This document shows positions 18,683 through 26,136 of a stretch of DNA of 64,000 bases, one piece after another. The stretch is taken from positions 1 through 64,000 of the forward strand of contig DASUWY010000079.1 of assembly GCA_036378175.1 (NCBI GenBank). The letters are read 5' to 3'. Positions within the stretch are counted from its first letter, which is position 1. The number at the start of each line of letters is the position of its first letter. The notes under the pieces were generated by a model, which searched no databases, was not told the origin of the DNA, and saw only the letters and a program-made list of their open reading frames with translations. The stretch comes from Thermoleophilaceae bacterium (GTDB taxonomy: Bacteria > Actinomycetota > Thermoleophilia > Solirubrobacterales > Thermoleophilaceae). A program made the position numbers and the translations under genes.

Positions 18683-19384
18683 ATGGCCAAACGCGCCACA
18701 GCCCAGCCGAGCTCCGAGCCTCTGATCCGCCCACCGCTTCAGCGGCGCAGCCAGGAGTCGCTCGAACGCGTGCTTCAGGCGGGCGCCGAACTGCTGCTCG
18801 AGGTCGGCTACGAGGGCTTCACGCTCCAGGAGGTGAGCAAGCGCTCGGGTGTCTCGATCGGCTCGATCTACGCCCGCGCACCGAGCAAGGAAGCGCTGGT
18901 GCTCGCCATCTACGACAGGGAGATGGCCAAGGTGTCCGCGGCCAACGAGCGCCTGCGGGAGACCGCCCAGCTCGAGGGGTTGAAGGGCCGCGAGCTGATC
19001 ATCGCGCTCGTGGACCTGATGGCCCGGAGCACTCTCGAGCACGCGGGCATCCTGCGCGTGTTCATGTACCGCGCGCTGATCGATCCGGAGATCTGGCAGC
19101 GCGGGTCCGATCGCTCCACGGAGCTTTCGCGGGCGTTCGAGGAGGCTCTGCTCGAGCACAGGGACGAGCTCAACCACCCCGACCCGGAGCTGGCGATCGA
19201 CGTCGCCTTCCGCATGGTCTACTGCACGCTCGTTCGCCGCGTGTCACACGGCGACAACTTCGAGTCGCAGCGCCCGCTCAGTGACGAGGACCTGATCCGC
19301 GAGCTGGGCGAGGCGGCCGCGGACTACCTGCTGGCGCCCGAGCTGCCGCGCCAGCGCCGCAAGCCGGCCCAGCGCAAGCGCTAG
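18683..19384 (+). CDS. TetR/AcrR-family transcriptional regulator
   Basis: A 233-residue one-component regulator. The N-terminal helix-turn-helix covers about residues 28-75 (ESLERVLQAGAELLLEVGYEGFTLQEVSKRSGVS broken into helices, then IGSIYARAPSKEAL), followed by an all-helical ligand domain and a basic Arg/Lys tail. TetR proteins usually repress their neighbours until a small ligand binds. It is divergent from the ABC operon and convergent (4-base overlap) with the dioxygenase. Three dyads in its upstream region and two more at the divergent catabolic promoters make it the likely regulator of the whole locus. The ATG at 18683 has no Shine-Dalgarno sequence, so a leaderless transcript is possible. 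Confidence 0.92.
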   Translation: MAKRATAQPSSEPLIRPPLQRRSQESLERVLQAGAELLLEVGYEGFTLQEVSKRSGVSIGSIYARAPSKEALVLAIYDREMAKVSAANERLRETAQLEGLKGRELIIALVDLMARSTLEHAGILRVFMYRALIDPEIWQRGSDRSTELSRAFEEALLEHRDELNHPDPELAIDVAFRMVYCTLVRRVSHGDNFESQRPLSDEDLIRELGEAAADYLLAPELPRQRRKPAQRKR

Positions 19385-20379
19385 CTGCGCGAAACCGGGT
19401 TGGCGGTGTAGTCCACCTCGGCGGCCGCGCGGCCGCGCGCGCCCGGAGGGATGGGGACCATGTGCACCGCCGGCATCTGGATCTCGGTCCGGTAGGTGTT
19501 GTTCGGACCGTCCTCGATCCCCCACCGCACCGGCTCCCAGTCCGGGACGTAGTTGCGGTAGCCGCCCGAGTTCAGCTCGTAGCGCAGGCCAGCAGGGTCA
19601 CGGAAGTAGAGGTAGTTCTGCTCGCCGATGCCGTGCTGGCCGGGCCCGAAGTCGATGTCGTAGCCGTGCTCGACGAGGAAGGTGGCGCCCTTCGTCAGGT
19701 CGTGGTTCGTCTCCACCCAGTAGGCGAGGTGGTGGTGCCTGCCCGGGATGCCGTCGAAGTCCTGCACGAGGCCGAGGTCATGCGACTTCTCGTTGGTGCT
19801 GTTCACGCTGAAGAGCCACGGCGCTCCGGGCGCGGGCTCGATGTACGCCATCGTGCGGAAGCCGAGCACCTCGTGGTACCAACCGCTCTGGTCGCGGACG
19901 TCCGGCGTGGTGACGGTGAGGTGGTCCACCATGCGCACGGCGATGCCGCGCGAGCCGGCACGCTGCGGACGGTCCGGCAGCGGCGACTCCTCGCCCTCAG
20001 GCGCCGCCGCTCGCTCCACTTCCCAGACGAGCTCCAGCGTGTGCCCGCCCGGTCCCACGAAGCGGTAGGCGCGGCCATGTCCCACCGACGAGTCGATCCA
20101 TTCCCCCGTCGACCCGGCGGCCTCGACCCTGCGGACAGCCTCGTCGAGCTGCTCAGGGCCGTCAGTGCGCCATGCGGCGTGCGCGATACCGGGCTCGTCG
20201 GCCGCGGTGAGGATCAGGCTGTGGGCGTAGTAGTCGCCCCAGCAGCGCAGGTACACGGAGTCGCCGGCCTCCTCCACGACATCGAGGCCGAGAACGTCCA
20301 CCGCGAACTGCACAGACTCGGCCAGCGACGGCGTTAGCAGTTCGACGTGCACGAGCTGTGACAGCAGGCGGTAGGGCAT
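19381..20379 (-). CDS. Extradiol (catechol 2,3-dioxygenase-like) ring-cleavage dioxygenase, VOC superfamily
   Basis: A 332-residue two-domain type I extradiol dioxygenase, which would open a catechol-like ring next to its two hydroxyls using Fe(II) and O2. Candidate metal ligands in the C-terminal domain are His153 (MVDHLTV), His217 (in GRHHHLAYWV) and Glu268 (LRYELNSGG), with spacing like catechol 2,3-dioxygenases. The N-terminal domain (LVHVELLTPSL) is the inactive repeat. ATG at 20379 has a GAGAGGAA ribosome binding site. It is divergent from the second MetE-like gene across a region with a candidate operator. Confidence 0.88.
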   Translation of the reverse strand: MPYRLLSQLVHVELLTPSLAESVQFAVDVLGLDVVEEAGDSVYLRCWGDYYAHSLILTAADEPGIAHAAWRTDGPEQLDEAVRRVEAAGSTGEWIDSSVGHGRAYRFVGPGGHTLELVWEVERAAAPEGEESPLPDRPQRAGSRGIAVRMVDHLTVTTPDVRDQSGWYHEVLGFRTMAYIEPAPGAPWLFSVNSTNEKSHDLGLVQDFDGIPGRHHHLAYWVETNHDLTKGATFLVEHGYDIDFGPGQHGIGEQNYLYFRDPAGLRYELNSGGYRNYVPDWEPVRWGIEDGPNNTYRTEIQMPAVHMVPIPPGARGRAAAEVDYTANPVSRS

Positions 20380-20408
20380 TGGCGGTTCCTCTCTCCGGTC
20401 TTGTTGCA

Positions 20409-20454
20409 GAAATGAAACACGAATTTGCGTTCGAAGTCCAGTTCGGGTTCAATG
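20409..20454 (+). repeat. 46-bp repeat, copy A (inverted relative to copy at 25136-25181)
   Basis: The first 36 bases (20409-20444) are identical to the minus strand of 25181-25146; two mismatches follow and then 8 more identical bases. It lies in the 80-base divergent region between the dioxygenase and the MetE-like gene and contains candidate operator copy 4. Confidence 0.9.
20430..20450. promoter_or_regulatory. Candidate TetR operator, copy 4
   Basis: TTCGAAG, five bases, then TTC, two bases and GTTC, giving the TCGAAG-N5-TTC core and a right half-site GAACCCGAA when reversed. It lies 51 bases from the dioxygenase start and 9 bases before the MetE-like start. Confidence 0.6.
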
Positions 20455-20459
20455 CGCGA

Positions 20460-21533
20460 ATGATCGAGTCACGCCGCGGCGACGTGCTGCTGGTCGGCAG
20501 CCTCCCCTTCGACACCGCAGAGGACGCCATCAGCGCCGCGGCGGAGCACCTCGGCGACCACCTGCCGGCGATGGGCGACGGTGAGGTGGGCCTCCGCAAG
20601 CTCTGGATCGGCTTCCTGCCGATGACGATCTACTCCAAGCATCCGGCGCTCGAGACCCTGCGCGCCCCGGAGGGCGGGGTTCCGAAGCCACACCACTCGG
20701 ACGTCTATGAGGCGGCCTTCCTGTTCGGCATCAGGCCGGGCCAGAAACTCCGGTTCGAGACCACTGGGTACGGACCCATCGCGGTCGAGTCCTACGGGGT
20801 GTTCAAGCGGCTGCGCGACCGGGGCGAGGTCCCCGAGGGTGTTCGCTTCCAGGTGACCTTCCCGGGCACCGGCAGCGCCATCTCGTACTTCTTCCGCGAG
20901 GAGGACTGGCCCGCGGCACACGCCGCCTACCACGACGCCATCCGGCGCGACATCGGGCTGATCCTCGAGCACGTACCGGCGTCCGAGCTGCAGTTCCAGT
21001 TCGATCTCGCGCAGGAGTTCGTGGACATGGCTTCCGGGGACGCGAAGGGCATTGCGGACTGGCCGGCGGCAACGCTCGAGGAGAAGATCCAGCGCCACGC
21101 CTCCACCCTGCCGGAGATGACGCGGGCGGTGCCCGAAGAGGCGCGCCTCGGCTTCCACTGGTGCTACGGCACGTGGGGCGGCTGGCCGATGAAGGACATG
21201 GCGGACCTCGGCCTCTGCGTGCGGATGACGAGAGAGGCGGTGGCGCGCGTGGACCGGCACGTGGACTACGTGCACATGCCGGCGCTCAAGCACCCGCAGC
21301 CCGAGTTCTTCGCGCCGCTCGCCGACTTGAACGGCGCGGACGTGGACGTGTATCTCGGGATCATCCATCACACGGACGGCGTCGATGGGTTCAGCGAGCG
21401 GATGACGATGGCGCGCCGGTACCGCGAGCGCTTCGGCATTGGATCGGTGTGCGGCTACGGCCGCGTGGACCCCGCGGAGTTGCCCCAGATCCTTGCCGTG
21501 CACCGCGATTGCGCGGCGGCGCTCCGCGCATAG
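20460..21533 (+). CDS. MetE-like (UROD/MetE superfamily) zinc methyltransferase, second copy in the locus
   Basis: A 357-residue single-barrel protein. A MetE-type zinc site is visible: His233 and Cys235 in GFHWCYGTWG and Cys331 in SVCGYGR, matching the HxC and late-Cys pattern of the MetE catalytic domain. It differs greatly from the MetE-like protein at 12093-13256, so the two are not a recent duplication. The start is uncertain: ATG at 20460 is preferred, because the in-frame upstream ATG at 20412 lies inside a repeat whose other copy is non-coding. Divergent from the ring-cleavage dioxygenase and followed 30 bases later by a flavin monooxygenase. A demethylating or methyl-accepting role in catabolism is inference. 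Confidence 0.8.
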   Translation: MIESRRGDVLLVGSLPFDTAEDAISAAAEHLGDHLPAMGDGEVGLRKLWIGFLPMTIYSKHPALETLRAPEGGVPKPHHSDVYEAAFLFGIRPGQKLRFETTGYGPIAVESYGVFKRLRDRGEVPEGVRFQVTFPGTGSAISYFFREEDWPAAHAAYHDAIRRDIGLILEHVPASELQFQFDLAQEFVDMASGDAKGIADWPAATLEEKIQRHASTLPEMTRAVPEEARLGFHWCYGTWGGWPMKDMADLGLCVRMTREAVARVDRHVDYVHMPALKHPQPEFFAPLADLNGADVDVYLGIIHHTDGVDGFSERMTMARRYRERFGIGSVCGYGRVDPAELPQILAVHRDCAAALRA

Positions 21534-21563
21534 CGCCATGGCCGACTCGATGCTGGTGGTCGC

Positions 21564-22667
21564 ATGAGGGCGCTCATCGTGGGAGGCGGGCCAGCGGGCC
21601 TGTGCGCGGCGATCGCGCTCGCGCGCGAGGGAGTGGAGTGCAACATCGTCGAGCTGTCCACGGACTGGCGGCCCGCGGGGGTGGGCATCGGCCTCCAGAG
21701 TCCGCCGCTGCGGGCCACCAAGGCGCTCGGCCTCTTCCACGAGATCGTGGAGATCGGCCGCCCGCAGCCCGAGGTCGTCATCGCGCGCGCCGACGGCGAG
21801 CAGGTGGGCTCGATGCCGCAGGTGAACGTGAACGATCCGGGCGACCCGCCCTTCGTGAACATGAGTCGCATCGCTCTTCACGAACTGCTCGCCCGAGCGG
21901 CGGAACGGCACGGCGTGCGGGTGCGGCTGGGCATGAGCGTAGAAGCGCTCGACGGCGCGCAGGTCAGGTTGAGCGATGGCAGCGTGGAGCAGTACGACCT
22001 CGTGGTCGGCGCGGACGGCCTGCATTCGCGGGTACGGGAGCTCGCCCTGCCCCACGCGCCCACGCCGGAGTACGCCGGCCAGGTGATCTGGCGTCTCGGT
22101 GCGCGCTGTCCGGAGGGTCTGACCCGCTACACGATGATGATCGCCGGACCACACCGGATCGGCCTCGTGCCGCTCCCCTGTGACGATCTCTACCTCTGGA
22201 TGCTCGACAGCACGCTGCCGCCGGAGCGCCCGCCGCGCGAGCAGCTGCTCGGCCTCTTCCACGAGCGGATGGCGTCCTACGGCGGCTTCGCGCCTGCGGT
22301 GGCGGAACAGGCCACCGATCCCGAGCAGCTCGACTTCCGCGCTCTGCACTGGCTGCTCGTGCCGCCGCCGTGGCACCGCGGCCGCGTGGTGCTGATCGGC
22401 GATGCGGTGCACACCACCACGCCGCACATGGCGTTCGGCGCCGGCATCGCGATCGAGGACGCGGTGGTGCTGGGCGAGCTCGTTCGCGAGGGAGTGCCGG
22501 CGGAGGAGCTCGGCGACCGCCTGGTGGCGCGCCGCTTCGAGCGCTGCCGCGTGGTGGTGGAGGGCTCGCTTCAGCTCTCGCGCTGGGAGCAGGAGGGCGG
22601 GCCGCCGAATCCGAGGGCGCCCGAGCTCATCGGAGCGGCAATGGCCAAGCTGGCCGAGCCGATCTAG
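21564..22667 (+). CDS. FAD-dependent aromatic-ring monooxygenase (PHBH fold), 1
   Basis: A 367-residue class A flavin monooxygenase of the p-hydroxybenzoate-hydroxylase type, which adds a hydroxyl ortho or para to an existing one using NADPH and O2. Motifs: GGGPAGL at residues 7-13 for FAD, DLVVGADGLHSRVR (the DG motif) and VVLIGDAVHTTTPHMAFG (the GD motif). ATG at 21564 follows the MetE-like gene by 30 bases on the same strand, so they are probably co-transcribed. It converges with a 4-base stop overlap on the cupin gene. It could supply the diol for the extradiol dioxygenase. Confidence 0.93.
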   Translation: MRALIVGGGPAGLCAAIALAREGVECNIVELSTDWRPAGVGIGLQSPPLRATKALGLFHEIVEIGRPQPEVVIARADGEQVGSMPQVNVNDPGDPPFVNMSRIALHELLARAAERHGVRVRLGMSVEALDGAQVRLSDGSVEQYDLVVGADGLHSRVRELALPHAPTPEYAGQVIWRLGARCPEGLTRYTMMIAGPHRIGLVPLPCDDLYLWMLDSTLPPERPPREQLLGLFHERMASYGGFAPAVAEQATDPEQLDFRALHWLLVPPPWHRGRVVLIGDAVHTTTPHMAFGAGIAIEDAVVLGELVREGVPAEELGDRLVARRFERCRVVVEGSLQLSRWEQEGGPPNPRAPELIGAAMAKLAEPI

Positions 22668-23176
22668 TCCAGCTGTTGCGAGAACAGGTGCTCGAGCGCC
22701 TCAGCCGGGAGCCGCTCGCGCACCTCGTTCGTGAACTTCCCGTCGATCAGGATGAACGCGATGCGCGTGACCGAGTCCGTGCGGTTCTCCCACGCGTGAT
22801 CGGTGCCGCGCTGCACCACCACATCGCCGGGCCCGAGGCGCGTCTCGGAGCCGTCGTCCAGTATCAGATGGATCTCGCCCTCGAGCAGGATCCCGCAGTC
22901 CACGGACTCCGTGCGGTGCATGGGCGACGCCGCGTGCGGGTTGATGTCGACGATCCTGATCACCGTTCCATTTGGATCCGGCGGCGTGCGCAGCGGGCGG
23001 GCGGTGGGATCCGCCGGCTCCTCAGGTCTTATCGGCGCCGGGGTCTCCCCCGTGCTCCATATCTCGTGGAACACCGCGCTCGGTATCGCGTGGCTCTTCG
23101 GTACCGGGCCGTCCGACAGGACCACCGAGCGGCCCGCCGCGTCGTGACCTGTGACCACGCGTCGTGGAACAGCCAT
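22664..23176 (-). CDS. Small cupin-domain protein
   Basis: A 170-residue single cupin. The two conserved motifs are present: HRTESVDCGILLEGE (motif 1, metal-binding His/Glu) and GDVVVQRGTDHAWENR (motif 2). It begins 2 bases after the flavin monooxygenase stop, so it is translationally coupled to it. Small cupins of this kind in aromatic-degradation operons act as dioxygenases, isomerases or ligand sensors; the sequence does not decide which. No signal peptide. Confidence 0.88.
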   Translation of the reverse strand: MAVPRRVVTGHDAAGRSVVLSDGPVPKSHAIPSAVFHEIWSTGETPAPIRPEEPADPTARPLRTPPDPNGTVIRIVDINPHAASPMHRTESVDCGILLEGEIHLILDDGSETRLGPGDVVVQRGTDHAWENRTDSVTRIAFILIDGKFTNEVRERLPAEALEHLFSQQLD

Positions 23177-23178
23177 GC

Positions 23179-24309
23179 TCAAATCGGCGCCATGGCGGCC
23201 ATCGTCACCTCGGTGCGGAGCTCCGTCGGATTGACGGGCAGCGAGTGGTCGATCTCCCAGCGGCCGATCGTCTCCGAGCCCTCCACGATCATCTTGCAGC
23301 GGTCGTAGCGGCGCTCCATGTATGCGTCGAGTGCGGCGTCGAGCGACTGATCGCCCGAGAGCTCCTGCGAGAGCACGATGCCATCCTCGATCGCCTGCGC
23401 GGCGCCCTGGCCACAGTGGGGCGAGGTGGCGTGGGCGGCGTCACCGATGAGCACCACCCGCCCGCGGTGCCAGGGCGGCGGCACCAGCACGTTCTCCACC
23501 GGCCGGTACACCACGCCCTCGTCGTCCGCCACCAGCTCGCGATGCTCGGCCACCAGGCCCCCGAACTGCTGCAGCCGCTCGCGGTACACCTCCGCGATTC
23601 CCCTGGTGGGCAGCTTGAGCGGCTCACCCTCCGGCGGCTTCTCGATGGTGAGCATGTACATCAGGTCGTCGGCAAGCGGCACGAAGCCGGCGGTGCCGGT
23701 GGCACCGATGTACACCCAGATCTTCTCGAGCCCCTCGATGCGCGGGAGGTTGTAGCGCCAGCACACCTGGCCCGTGAACTTGGCGTGCGGCGCGTCCGGG
23801 AACACGCTCTGGCGCACCTGTGAGTAGAGGCCGTCGGCGCCCACCACCAGGTCGTACTCGCGCGTATCGCCGTCCGTGAACTGCACAGTGACGCCGTCGC
23901 CGTGATCCTCGAGCGAGGTGAACGTGACGCCGGTGCGCACGTCCGCGCCCGAGTCGAGCGTGTGTGTTTGGAGGATGTTGTGAAGGCGCGGGCGTGTGAT
24001 GCCGTTGCCGGGCGGGAGCCCCTCAACGAGCGGTGGCCAGTCGTTGTCGGCCAGCTCGGTCTGGCCGTCGGCCAGCCAGGTGCGATCGCCCACGATCTGA
24101 TGGCCCTGCGCCACCGCCTCCTTCGCCAGGCCAAGCTCGTTCAGGGCGCGCAGCGCGTTGCCCGGCTGGATGATCCCGACGCCGTACACGTCCCACGCCG
24201 GGTTCTTCTCCACCATGTCCACCGCGAAGCCGGCGCGCCGCATCGCGATGGTGGTGCAGAGGCCGCCGATGCCACCCCCCACCACGAGGATCTTCTGAAC
24301 GTGGGTCAT
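23179..24309 (-). CDS. FAD-dependent aromatic-ring monooxygenase (PHBH fold), 2
   Basis: A 376-residue class A flavin monooxygenase related to the one at 21564-22667 but clearly distinct. Motifs: GGGIGGL near residue 11 for FAD, DLVVGADGLYSQVR and VVLIGDAAHATSPHCGQG. Such enzymes include salicylate and 6-hydroxynicotinate hydroxylases. It lies between the cyclase gene (43 bases upstream) and the cupin (2 bases downstream) in a minus-strand operon driven from the 25118-25206 divergent region. Two ring hydroxylases in one locus suggest either two successive hydroxylations or two substrates. Confidence 0.93.
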   Translation of the reverse strand: MTHVQKILVVGGGIGGLCTTIAMRRAGFAVDMVEKNPAWDVYGVGIIQPGNALRALNELGLAKEAVAQGHQIVGDRTWLADGQTELADNDWPPLVEGLPPGNGITRPRLHNILQTHTLDSGADVRTGVTFTSLEDHGDGVTVQFTDGDTREYDLVVGADGLYSQVRQSVFPDAPHAKFTGQVCWRYNLPRIEGLEKIWVYIGATGTAGFVPLADDLMYMLTIEKPPEGEPLKLPTRGIAEVYRERLQQFGGLVAEHRELVADDEGVVYRPVENVLVPPPWHRGRVVLIGDAAHATSPHCGQGAAQAIEDGIVLSQELSGDQSLDAALDAYMERRYDRCKMIVEGSETIGRWEIDHSLPVNPTELRTEVTMAAMAPI

Positions 24310-24352
24310 CCCGTCTCCTTCACGTTGATGCCGGACCTCGAAGCCGTGGCCA

Positions 24353-25117
24353 TCAGGAGCTGTCCTCGACCAGCGCCACCACGCGCGCGGGCGCGGCGCT
24401 CGCGCCCTTGATCTTCAGCGGGAAGCAGGCGACGGTGAAGCCGGTTCGCGGCAGCGCCCCGAGGTTGGTGAGGCGCTCGATCTGCGAGTAGGGCAGGTCG
24501 CACTGGTGCGCGGACCAGAGAATTCCCTTCTCGTCGCGCGCCATCGCCTCCTTGGCCTGCCGGTCGAGCGGCGCGTCCCAGCCCCAGGCATCGATGCCCA
24601 TCACGCGCACCCCGTAGTCGAACAGCCAGCGCGTGGCCTCTGCGGTCACGCCCGGGCCGCGCCACATGAAGTCACGCTCGTGGTAGAAGGCGTCGCGCCC
24701 AGAATGCACGAGCACGATGTGGCCGGGCGAGAGCTCGTGGCCCGCGTCCGCGATGCCGCGCTCCATGTCCTCGCGCGTGAGAGCGTCCCCGTCCTCGCGC
24801 CGGGTGGCGTCCACCACCACGCCCGGGCCGAAGAACCAGTCGAGCGGCAGCTCGTCGATGGTCTCGGCGGGCGAGCCGCCGATCTCCGAGTTGTAGTGCC
24901 ACGGCGCGTCGAGATGGGTTGTGGCGTGGGTGCCGATCGAGAGGCGCTCGCCGGCCGGACCCTCCTCGTTGCGCAGGAGCCGCCGCGGGATGCCGAGCAG
25001 CTTCTCGAACTCCCCGGCACCCTCCTCGTGGCTGCCGTACGACACGTCGGTGCGCAGGAAATCCGGCGTCCCCTCGGGCGACGGCTCGATCCAGTGCGAC
25101 AGGTCGATGATGTTCAC
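24353..25117 (-). CDS. Cyclase-family metal-dependent hydrolase (kynurenine-formamidase-like)
   Basis: A 254-residue protein of the cyclase/KynB family of Mn or Zn hydrolases, which split amides, lactams or lactones (kynurenine formamidase, isatin hydrolase). It starts with NIIDLSHWIEPSPEG, where D and H are typical, and has the metal motif TTHLDAPWHY. I choose GTG at 25117 because GGAGGGAG lies just upstream; the ATG at 25138 has no ribosome binding site. First gene of the operon with the flavin monooxygenase and cupin. Its role is probably hydrolysis of a ring-derived lactone or amide. Confidence 0.85.
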   Translation of the reverse strand: MNIIDLSHWIEPSPEGTPDFLRTDVSYGSHEEGAGEFEKLLGIPRRLLRNEEGPAGERLSIGTHATTHLDAPWHYNSEIGGSPAETIDELPLDWFFGPGVVVDATRREDGDALTREDMERGIADAGHELSPGHIVLVHSGRDAFYHERDFMWRGPGVTAEATRWLFDYGVRVMGIDAWGWDAPLDRQAKEAMARDEKGILWSAHQCDLPYSQIERLTNLGALPRTGFTVACFPLKIKGASAAPARVVALVEDSS

Positions 25118-25135
25118 TCCAGCTCCCTCCGCCGC

Positions 25136-25181
25136 CATTGAACTAGAACTGGACTTCGAACGCAAATTCGTGTTTCATTTC
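25136..25181 (-). repeat. 46-bp repeat, copy B (inverted relative to copy at 20409-20454)
   Basis: The minus strand from 25181 to 25146 is identical to 20409-20444, and 25143-25136 matches 20447-20454. Here the frame corresponding to copy A hits an in-frame TAG, so the conservation is not for protein coding. It lies between the divergent cyclase and FAH genes. Confidence 0.9.
25140..25160. promoter_or_regulatory. Candidate TetR operator, copy 5
   Basis: Minus-strand TTCGAAG, five bases, TTC, TA, GTTC: the same core as copies 1-4 with right half GAACTAGAA when reversed. It is 23 bases upstream of the cyclase GTG and 47 bases from the FAH start on the other strand. Confidence 0.62.
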
Positions 25182-25206
25182 GCTACTCGGAGAGGAGGAG
25201 CTGTTC

Positions 25207-26136
25207 ATGCGCGTCGCCAGAATTGAGCTCGAGGGCTCGCCGGTCACAGCCATCGTCGAAGCGGACGCGGTCCGGCCGCTGCCAGGAGTCGGGGTACTCG
25301 AGCTCCTCACCGGCGGGTCGGCCGAGGCGGAGGCAGGCTCGCCCATCCCGCTGAGCGACGTCCGCCTGCTCTCCCCGATCGAGCCGGCGTCGGTGCGCGA
25401 CTTCTCGGTGTTCGAGCAGCACGGCGAGGGCGCGAGCATGGCGCTCGGCGGGCCGGACGCCAAGGTGCAGGACGCGTGGTACGAGCGGCCGGCCTTCTAC
25501 TTCTCCAACCCCCACGCGACCACGGGGCCGGGCGACGCGATCGAGCCACCTGCCGAGTCCACCGGTCTGGACCTCGAGCTCGAGGTGGCCGTGGTGATCG
25601 GCCGGCGCGCCAGGAACGTCTCGGTGGAGGAGGCCGAAGCGTGCATCGTCGGCTACACGATCTTCAACGACTGGTCGGAGCGCGCGCTCTCGGCACAGGA
25701 GGCGCGCCTGCCATTCGGCTTCCACAAGGCCAAGGACTTCGCCAACACGTTCGGCCCGTGGATCGTCACCCCCGACGAGCTCGAGCAGTACCGTGACGGC
25801 GACCGTCTGAACCTGCGCATGACCGCCTACGTGAACGGAACCGAGATCGGAGGCGACACGCTGGCCAGCATGGCCTGGAGCTTCCCCGAGCTCGTGCACT
25901 TCGCGGCGCGCGGCGCTTGGATCGCGCCGGGTGACGTGATCGGCAGCGGCACCTGCGGCGGTGGCTGCCTGTTCGAGCTGTGGGGCCGCAACCAGGCGCA
26001 GGAGCCGCCGCCACTCAAGCCGGGCGATGAGGTTCGCCTGGAGGTCGAGGGGATCGGCGCGCTCACCAACACGGTGGGCGAGTTCCAGCCCGACCTCCCG
26101 GCGCTGCCGCCGGCTCGGAGCCGCGCACGCGCGTGA
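25207..26136 (+). CDS. Fumarylacetoacetate-hydrolase (FAH) family protein, 1
   Basis: A 309-residue FAH-superfamily enzyme; family members hydrolyse or isomerise or decarboxylate beta-dicarbonyl ring-cleavage products with Mg or Mn. The metal region is visible: LDLELEVAVVIG supplies acidic ligands and TIFNDWSER the Asp, followed by the substrate block FGFHKAKDFANTFGPWIV. Strong GGAGGAG site before ATG 25207. First of three overlapping genes (next starts inside its stop), so it is translationally coupled to the second FAH protein and the amidohydrolase. It is divergent from the cyclase operon over candidate operator 5. Confidence 0.92.
   Translation: MRVARIELEGSPVTAIVEADAVRPLPGVGVLELLTGGSAEAEAGSPIPLSDVRLLSPIEPASVRDFSVFEQHGEGASMALGGPDAKVQDAWYERPAFYFSNPHATTGPGDAIEPPAESTGLDLELEVAVVIGRRARNVSVEEAEACIVGYTIFNDWSERALSAQEARLPFGFHKAKDFANTFGPWIVTPDELEQYRDGDRLNLRMTAYVNGTEIGGDTLASMAWSFPELVHFAARGAWIAPGDVIGSGTCGGGCLFELWGRNQAQEPPPLKPGDEVRLEVEGIGALTNTVGEFQPDLPALPPARSRARA

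Noticed and set aside
20412-20459. N-terminal extension of the second MetE-like protein starting at ATG 20412
   Set aside because: These bases belong to a repeat whose other copy has an in-frame stop, so the conservation is regulatory and not coding; kept as an alternative start only.
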